NCBI GenBank assembly: GCA_014799585.1
Contig: JAAVHU010000025.1
Span: 1-10,041 of the forward strand
Direction of reading: 5' to 3'
DNA from: Clostridiales bacterium
Lineage (GTDB): Bacteria > Bacillota > Clostridia > Oscillospirales > Acutalibacteraceae
DNA: 10,041 bases
Below are positions 6,255-10,041 of the stretch, in pieces. The number at the start of each line of letters is the position of its first letter. The stretch's first letter is position 1. The notes beneath the pieces were generated by a model. It worked only from the letters and a program-made list of their open reading frames with translations, made no database searches and was not told where the DNA came from. A program made the translations under genes and the position numbers.

Positions 6255-6692
6255 ATGATTAATTCGGTTGTAATCATGGGTAGATTAACCTTTGATCCAG
6301 AGCTTAGAACAACACCAAACGGTATTTCAGTTGTTCGCTTTCAGGTAGCGTGCGACAGAAACTTCTCAAGATCAGGTGAAGACAGAAAAACTGATTTTAT
6401 TGATGTAACCGCTTGGCGTCAAACTGCTGAGTTCGTTTCTCGTTATTTCCGCAAAGGTTCAATGATTGCTGTTGAAGGTTCAATCCAAACAGATAGTTTT
6501 ACCGATAAAGACGGAAACAAGAGAAAAACAGTTCAGGTTGTTGCAAATAATGTTTCATTCTGCGGTTCAAAAGCAGAAAGCGGAACAGCTTCAAATCCGG
6601 TATTCAGCCAGCCGGCTCCAAGCTATGCTTCGGCTGATAACAGTGATTTTGAAGAAATCAGCGATGACGATGAAGACGACTTACCATTCTAA
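6255..6692 (+). CDS. ssb: single-stranded DNA-binding protein
   Basis: SSB coats single-stranded DNA in replication, recombination and repair. The 145-aa product has an N-terminal OB-fold (about 1-105) beginning INSVVIMGRLTFDPELR, with the typical FIDVTAWRQTAEFVSRYF and KGSMIAVEGSIQT segments. A short flexible Ser/Ala/Pro linker follows, and then the acidic tip DDDEDDLPF that recruits partner proteins in this family. AAGGAGG at 6241-6247 overlaps the rpsF stop codon. Its position between the two ribosomal protein genes is standard for Firmicutes, which supports it being the main replicative SSB rather than a mobile-element copy. Confidence 0.96.
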   Translation: MINSVVIMGRLTFDPELRTTPNGISVVRFQVACDRNFSRSGEDRKTDFIDVTAWRQTAEFVSRYFRKGSMIAVEGSIQTDSFTDKDGNKRKTVQVVANNVSFCGSKAESGTASNPVFSQPAPSYASADNSDFEEISDDDEDDLPF

Positions 6693-6711
6693 TTGAAGGA
6701 GGAAACTAATT

Positions 6712-6948
6712 ATGGCATATAATAAGGGCGGCGCAAGAAAAGGCCGCAAAAAGGTTTGCCAGTTTTGCGTAGAAAAAAGCGAAGGCATTGACTACAAGGA
6801 TGTTTCAAAGCTTAACAGATATACTTCTGAAAGAGCTAAAATTCTTCCTCGCCGCGTAACAGGCACATGTGCTAAGCATCAGAGAGAGCTTACCGTTGCT
6901 ATCAAGCGCGCACGTCAGATTGCTCTTCTTCCATATAGCGCAGACTAA
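6712..6948 (+). CDS. rpsR: 30S ribosomal protein S18, cysteine-containing (zinc-type) form
   Basis: S18 pairs with S6 on the 30S platform. The 78-aa product carries [40 protein letters not shown], which is typical of S18. C16-x-x-C19 near the N terminus and C53-x-x-H56 form a four-ligand set, the so-called C+ form believed to bind zinc; other bacteria carry C- versions without these residues. A GGAGG at 6698-6702, upstream of the ATG, provides the ribosome binding site. It is the last gene of the operon: a strong terminator follows 13 bases after the stop. Confidence 0.96.
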   Translation: MAYNKGGARKGRKKVCQFCVEKSEGIDYKDVSKLNRYTSERAKILPRRVTGTCAKHQRELTVAIKRARQIALLPYSAD

Positions 6949-6961
6949 TTTATTTGTATTT

Positions 6962-6992
6962 AAAGAACTCACTTTATTGTGAGTTCTTTTTT
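6962..6992 (+). terminator. intrinsic terminator of the rpsF-ssb-rpsR operon
   Basis: An 11-bp stem, AAAGAACTCAC at 6962-6972 with GTGAGTTCTTT at 6979-6989, loop TTTATT, and Ts continuing to 6992. Confidence 0.93.
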
Positions 6993-7016
6993 CATATAAA
7001 TCTATAAACCTTTATG

Positions 7017-7060
7017 CCTCCCTTGTAAAAGGGAGGTGGGTGCGAAGCACTCGGAGGGAT
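7017..7060. repeat. two-hairpin interspersed repeat (CCTCCCTT...AAGGGAGG type)
   Basis: CCTCCCTT at 7017-7024 pairs with AAGGGAGG at 7029-7036 around GTAA; GTGC at 7040-7043 pairs with GCAC at 7047-7050 around GAA; GGAGGGAT follows at 7053-7060. GGAGG at 7053-7057 is also complementary to CCTCC at 7017-7021, allowing an alternative fold closing the whole element. I recognise this pattern as a short non-coding repeat frequent in genomes of gut Clostridia; no coding capacity is seen. It sits between a terminator and the dusB promoter. Confidence 0.7.
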
Positions 7061-7082
7061 TTCCATATTGATATAAAAACAG

Positions 7083-7111
7083 TTTATTTTTTCCCTCTTT
7101 TATGCTATACT
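7083..7111 (+). promoter_or_regulatory. extended -10 promoter of dusB-nagA-trmL
   Basis: The -10 TATACT at 7106-7111 is preceded by TGC at 7103-7105 (extended -10 motif), with a weak -35 TTTATT at 7083-7088 at 17 bp. The predicted start near 7118 leaves a very short leader before the ATG at 7132. Confidence 0.5.
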
Positions 7112-7131
7112 TTTTCAAAAGAGGTATATAT

Positions 7132-8097
7132 ATGAAAATTAAAGATATAGAATTTAAAAATATAGCTTTTCTTGCACCAATGGCGGGTGTTGGCGATAAA
7201 GCCTTCCGCGAGCTTTGTGTCCGTTTTGGTGCTGCTTATACAGTAACGGAAATGGTGAGCTCAAAAGGGCTTACGATGGGAGATAAAAAAAGTGCATTGC
7301 TTTTAACACTTGGTGATGAGGAGCTTTGTGCAGGTGCACAGATTTTCGGAGATGATCCTGAAATTATGGCAGAAGCGGCAAAAAAATGCCTTGCCTTCAA
7401 TCCCAAAATTATTGATATAAATATGGGATGCCCTGCACCAAAGGTTGCTATGAATGGCGGCGGAGCAAGTCTTATGAAAAATCCAACGCTTGCAGGGGAG
7501 ATTATGAAAGCTGTTTCTTCTGCTGTTGATATTCCCGTTACGGCTAAAATCAGAAAAGGCTGGGATGATGAAAGCGTAAACGCTGTTGAAATGGCTGAAA
7601 TTCTTGAAAAAAACGGCGCGTCCGCGATAGCAGTTCACGGCAGAACAAGAAAAGAAATGTACAGCGGCAAGGTGGATTATGATATCATTGCAAATGTAAA
7701 AAAGGCAGTTTCCATTCCTGTTATCGGCAACGGTGATGTTGTTGATGAGCAAAGTGCGGCAATTATGCTTGAAAAAACAAATTGTGATGCACTTATGATA
7801 GGCAGGGGAGCAATGGGAAACCCTTGGGTGTTTCAAAGAATAAATGCCTATCTGAATGATTGTATCGTCATTCCCGAACCGTCCCTTTATGAAAAAATGA
7901 ATGTTATGCAGCAGCATATCAGAAAAATCATTGAATATAAGGGCGAATATACGGCTATGAGAGAAGCACGGCATCACGCCGCATATTATACAAAAGGGCT
8001 TCGCGGAGGAGCAAAATTCCGTTCAGAAATGGGAAGCCTTGAAAGTTTTGAACAGCTTGAAGAAATAATTTTCAGAATATTAAAGGAAAATGCGTAA
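7132..8097 (+). CDS. dusB: tRNA-dihydrouridine synthase
   Basis: Dus enzymes reduce specific uridines in the tRNA D-loop to dihydrouridine using FMN and NADPH. The 321-aa product starts KIKDIEFKNIAFLAPMAGVGDKAFR, matching the DusB N terminus with the FMN-binding PMAGV. Catalytic C100 lies in NMGCPAPKV, H169 in HGRTR (169-173), and GNGDV and GRGAMGNPW (224-232) bind the FMN phosphate. The C-terminal helical RNA-binding part is present (MREARHHAAYYTKGLRG). An ATG at 7102 would add ten unrelated residues and overlaps the promoter -10. The ATG at 7132 has AAAAGAGG at 7117-7124 and gives the family start. The stop codon overlaps the nagA start (TAATG). DusB is the closest subfamily by eye; in several Firmicutes such genes are simply called dus. 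Confidence 0.93.
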   Translation: MKIKDIEFKNIAFLAPMAGVGDKAFRELCVRFGAAYTVTEMVSSKGLTMGDKKSALLLTLGDEELCAGAQIFGDDPEIMAEAAKKCLAFNPKIIDINMGCPAPKVAMNGGGASLMKNPTLAGEIMKAVSSAVDIPVTAKIRKGWDDESVNAVEMAEILEKNGASAIAVHGRTRKEMYSGKVDYDIIANVKKAVSIPVIGNGDVVDEQSAAIMLEKTNCDALMIGRGAMGNPWVFQRINAYLNDCIVIPEPSLYEKMNVMQQHIRKIIEYKGEYTAMREARHHAAYYTKGLRGGAKFRSEMGSLESFEQLEEIIFRILKENA

Positions 8098-9218
8098 TGA
8101 TTTTAAAAAATGTTTGTTTTTATAATGAAATATTTGAAAAGGAAGTTGCTGATTTCAGAATTGAAAACGGAGAGATTACGGAAATAGGAATTATTGATGA
8201 AGACGGCAGAGATATGAGCGGAATGACTGCTCTGCCCGGCTTTGTTGATATTCATATTCACGGTGGAAACGGCGGAGATTTCTCTGATGCTTCAAAGGAT
8301 GCAAATGATAAAATAAGCTCGTATCTTGCAAAGCACGGCGTCACCTCCTTTTGCGGAACAACAATGACGCTTGATAATCAAACACTTACGGATATTGTAA
8401 AATGCGGCAAGGCCTATGCAGGAAAGGAAGCAGGGGCAAAACTTGTTGGTATAAATCTTGAAGGCCCTTTTATCTCTTATGATAAAAAAGGCGCTCAAAA
8501 TGGTGCATTTGTAAGAGCAGGAACTGTGGAAGAATTCAATCAGCTTTTTGAGGACAGCGGAGAAATGGTTAAATTGATAACGATTGCGCCCGAAGCCTTT
8601 GAAAGCGAAGCATTTATAAAAGAAGTAAGCAAAAAATGTGTTGTTTCAATCGGGCATACCTCTGCTAATTCAAAGGAAACGCAAAGGGCAATTCATCTTG
8701 GTGCAAAACACGCAACGCATCTTTATAATGCAATGACAGGTATGACGCATAGAGAAGCAGGCGTTGTAGGCACAGTGATGGATAACGAAAATGTGATGTG
8801 CGAACTGATTTGTGACGGTGGCCACGTTTGCCCTGCTGTTGTAAGAAATACATTCAGAATTCTTGGAGAAAACCGTGTTTGCGTGATTTCAGATTCAATG
8901 CGTGGTGCAGGCTTTGGTGCAGGTGAATTTGATTTAGGCGGTCAGACCGCGTACGTGTATGAAAACGGAAAATATGCCGTTCTTGAGGACGGAACAATTG
9001 CTGCTTCAATAACCAATGTATTTGATGAGTTTAAAAATCTGCTTGATTTCGGAATAGATTTTAAAACGGCGCTCAAAAGCTGTACAATAAATCCTGCAAA
9101 AGCAATAGGACTTGATGCAAAAATAGGCAGTCTTGCACCAAATAAATGTGCAGATATCGTTTTTGTTGATGAAAAGCTTGAATTAAAGGAAGTGTATATT
9201 AATGGAAAACGCGCTTAA
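8097..9218 (+). CDS. nagA: N-acetylglucosamine-6-phosphate deacetylase
   Basis: NagA removes the acetyl group from GlcNAc-6-phosphate to give glucosamine-6-phosphate, linking amino-sugar use and cell-wall recycling to glycolysis. The 373-aa amidohydrolase has H53-x-H55 in GFVDIHIHGG, E122 in NLEGPF, H187 in SIGHTSAN, H208 in THLYNAM, H243 in ICDGGHV and catalytic D266 in SDSMRGAG. Keeping both first-site histidines suggests a two-metal centre as in the Bacillus enzyme, unlike E. coli NagA, which lacks that HxH. The start overlaps the dusB stop by one base (TAATG), with AAAGGA at 8082-8087 inside dusB, so translation is probably coupled. No nagB (deaminase) or sugar transporter lies beside it. 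Confidence 0.96.
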   Translation: MILKNVCFYNEIFEKEVADFRIENGEITEIGIIDEDGRDMSGMTALPGFVDIHIHGGNGGDFSDASKDANDKISSYLAKHGVTSFCGTTMTLDNQTLTDIVKCGKAYAGKEAGAKLVGINLEGPFISYDKKGAQNGAFVRAGTVEEFNQLFEDSGEMVKLITIAPEAFESEAFIKEVSKKCVVSIGHTSANSKETQRAIHLGAKHATHLYNAMTGMTHREAGVVGTVMDNENVMCELICDGGHVCPAVVRNTFRILGENRVCVISDSMRGAGFGAGEFDLGGQTAYVYENGKYAVLEDGTIAASITNVFDEFKNLLDFGIDFKTALKSCTINPAKAIGLDAKIGSLAPNKCADIVFVDEKLELKEVYINGKRA

Positions 9219-9702
9219 TGTTGTTTTGATAGAGCCTGAAATTCCGCAAAATACAGGGAATATTTCACGAACCTGTGCCGCAACGGGAGCAAGGCTTCAT
9301 CTTGTTGGCCCAATGGGATTTCAGATAACGGATAAGCAGGTGCGCCGTGCAGGGCTTGATTATTGGGATAAACTTGATATTACATATTATGAAAGCACCG
9401 AAGAATTTTTTGAAAAAAATAAAGGCGGAAATTTCTTTTACTTTACAACGAAAGCAGAGCAAACACATAGTGAGGTAAGCTATCCTAATAATGCGTATCT
9501 TGTCTTCGGCAAGGAAACAAAGGGCTTGCCCGAAGAACTGTTAAAGGAAAATCATGATGCCTGCGTTCGCTTGCCAATGCGTGGGATTATCAGAAGCCTG
9601 AATTTGAGCAACGCGGTTGCTGTTGGCGTTTATGAAGTTTTGCGTCAGTGGGATTATCCTGAATTATCTCTTAAAGGACAGTTGCACAATTTAAAATGGT
9701 AA
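9202..9702 (+). CDS. trmL: tRNA (cytidine(34)-2'-O)-methyltransferase, SPOUT family
   Basis: TrmL methylates the ribose 2'-O of the wobble nucleotide in tRNA-Leu isoacceptors, using S-adenosylmethionine. The 166-aa product is the size of the minimal TrmL. It starts with NVVLIEPEIPQNTGNISRTCAATG (6-29), has the RRAGLDYWD segment, FGKETKGLP (102-110) and the C-terminal knot signature IIRSLNLSNAVAVGVYE (129-145), all typical of TrmL/YibK. The start codon is inside nagA: the two genes overlap by 17 bases in different frames, with AAAGGA at 9185-9190. A second AATG at the nagA stop is out of frame, so the overlapping start is the only sensible one. It is the last gene of dusB-nagA-trmL. Confidence 0.94.
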   Translation: MENALNVVLIEPEIPQNTGNISRTCAATGARLHLVGPMGFQITDKQVRRAGLDYWDKLDITYYESTEEFFEKNKGGNFFYFTTKAEQTHSEVSYPNNAYLVFGKETKGLPEELLKENHDACVRLPMRGIIRSLNLSNAVAVGVYEVLRQWDYPELSLKGQLHNLKW

Positions 9703-9739
9703 CACAAAAGGACGGATTTATTATCCGTCCTTTTGTGTT
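9701..9739. terminator. strong intrinsic terminator after trmL
   Basis: A perfect 17-bp inverted repeat: 9701-9717 (AACACAAAAGGACGGAT) with 9723-9739 (ATCCGTCCTTTTGTGTT), loop TTATT. The core GGACGGAT/ATCCGTCC is followed by TTTTGTGTTT. The left arm overlaps the trmL stop codon. Because of the A-rich left flank it could also act from the other strand. Confidence 0.88.
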
Positions 9740-9797
9740 TGGCGACAAGGAGCAAGCTTTATGTATTTCAAACAAATTATAGTCGATATTCGAGCAA

Positions 9798-9829
9798 AAG
9801 TCAATAGTCAATTATTGACTTGTTATAAT
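9798..9829 (+). promoter_or_regulatory. promoter with putative operator of the XRE-family regulator
   Basis: The -10 TATAAT at 9824-9829 has TG two bases upstream (9821-9822). No good -35 lies at 17 bp. Instead the region holds a 15-nt palindrome AGTCAAT-T-ATTGACT (9806-9820) and a further direct copy of the half-site, GTCAAT at 9800-9805. AAGTCAAT (9798-9805) and ATTGACTT (9814-9821) also form an inverted pair. The position over the promoter suggests self-repression by the gene that follows; this is inference. Confidence 0.55.
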
Positions 9830-9847
9830 GTATGCGAGGTGATTATA

Positions 9848-10041
9848 ATGAAATGGTTTGAAAGATGCAAAGAGCTTCGTGAAGATTTGAATCCTAAAAT
9901 GAATCAAACGGAACTTGGAAAAATCTTCAATATGAGCCAAAAGAAAATATCACGTCTTGAAACAGGACAGGCACAGATTACGCCTGATGAAATAGAAGTT
10001 TATTGTAAATTCTTTAATGTTTCTGCCGATTATTTATTAGG
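9848..10041 (+). CDS. Cro/CI (XRE) family helix-turn-helix transcriptional regulator, 5' part only
   Basis: The reading frame is open from the ATG at 9848 to the window end (64 codons plus two bases) and has no stop, so the gene is cut by the window edge. The visible part starts MKWFERCKELRED and continues with QTELGKIFNMSQKKISRLETGQ (about 20-41) and a third region ending FNVSADYLLG. This is the standard HTH_3 five-helix pattern: the Q-x-x-L-G turn, the recognition helix with S-x-x-x-I-S-R-x-E-x-G, and the closing SADYLLG. GAGGTGAT at 9836-9843 is the ribosome binding site. Only the DNA-binding domain can be seen. Whether an oligomerisation or peptidase (LexA/CI-like) domain follows is unknown, so the target and physiological role cannot be told. 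Confidence 0.88.
   Translation, partial: MKWFERCKELREDLNPKMNQTELGKIFNMSQKKISRLETGQAQITPDEIEVYCKFFNVSADYLL

Noticed and set aside
7303..7977. 224-codon open frame on the - strand inside dusB
   Set aside because: It lies entirely antisense to dusB, is rich in Cys, His, Ile and Phe typical of a reverse-frame shadow, and has no ribosome binding site or known motif.
1..10041. CRISPR array, transposase, integrase, toxin-antitoxin pair, tRNA or rRNA gene
   Set aside because: I looked for repeat-spacer periodicity, mobile-element genes, small paired genes and RNA-gene signatures and saw none; the only repeats are the short hairpins listed.

Overview
The window looks like chromosomal DNA from a low-GC Gram-positive bacterium of the class Clostridia, most likely a gut Oscillospiraceae/Ruminococcaceae-type organism. 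The grounds are strong AGGAGG-type ribosome binding sites, near-perfect sigma-A promoters (TTGACA-17-TATAAT occurs twice), a T-box leader in front of a leucine gene, the rpsF-ssb-rpsR order, and short GC-rich hairpin repeats of a kind common in gut Clostridia. The genus assignment is inference. All convincing genes lie on the + strand.

Layout. (1) 1-290 has no gene. It holds a GC-rich hairpin, an AT-rich stretch and a good promoter at 232-260. (2) 291-932 encodes an orotate-phosphoribosyltransferase-like protein whose PRPP loop lacks the usual acidic pair; a strong terminator follows. (3) 1048-4917 is a leucine unit: consensus promoter, T-box leader with antiterminator and terminator, leuA, leuB, then a small zinc-ribbon membrane protein, ending in a repeat-derived terminator. 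leuC and leuD are absent from between leuA and leuB. (4) 4969-5739 is tam (trans-aconitate methyltransferase), a single gene bracketed by two nearly identical hairpin terminators. (5) 5842-6992 is the rpsF-ssb-rpsR operon, with a perfect consensus promoter, a structured leader that can hide the rpsF ribosome binding site, and a terminator. (6) 7017-7060 is a two-hairpin interspersed repeat. (7) 7083-9739 is dusB-nagA-trmL, three overlapping genes closed by a 17-bp-stem terminator. (8) 9798-10041 is the start of a Cro/CI-type (XRE) regulator that runs off the window, with a palindromic putative operator over its own promoter.

How it fits together. The leucine unit should be switched on when uncharged tRNA-Leu accumulates. 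The rpsF operon couples two ribosomal proteins to single-strand DNA-binding protein and is probably autoregulated through its leader. The dusB-nagA-trmL unit ties two tRNA modification enzymes to amino-sugar catabolism by translational coupling.

I did not find a convincing previously undescribed system. This is mostly core-genome territory. The points best worth a second look are the noncanonical PRPP loop (291-932), the rpsF leader (5871-5951), the direct repeats flanking tam, and the operator of the terminal regulator.
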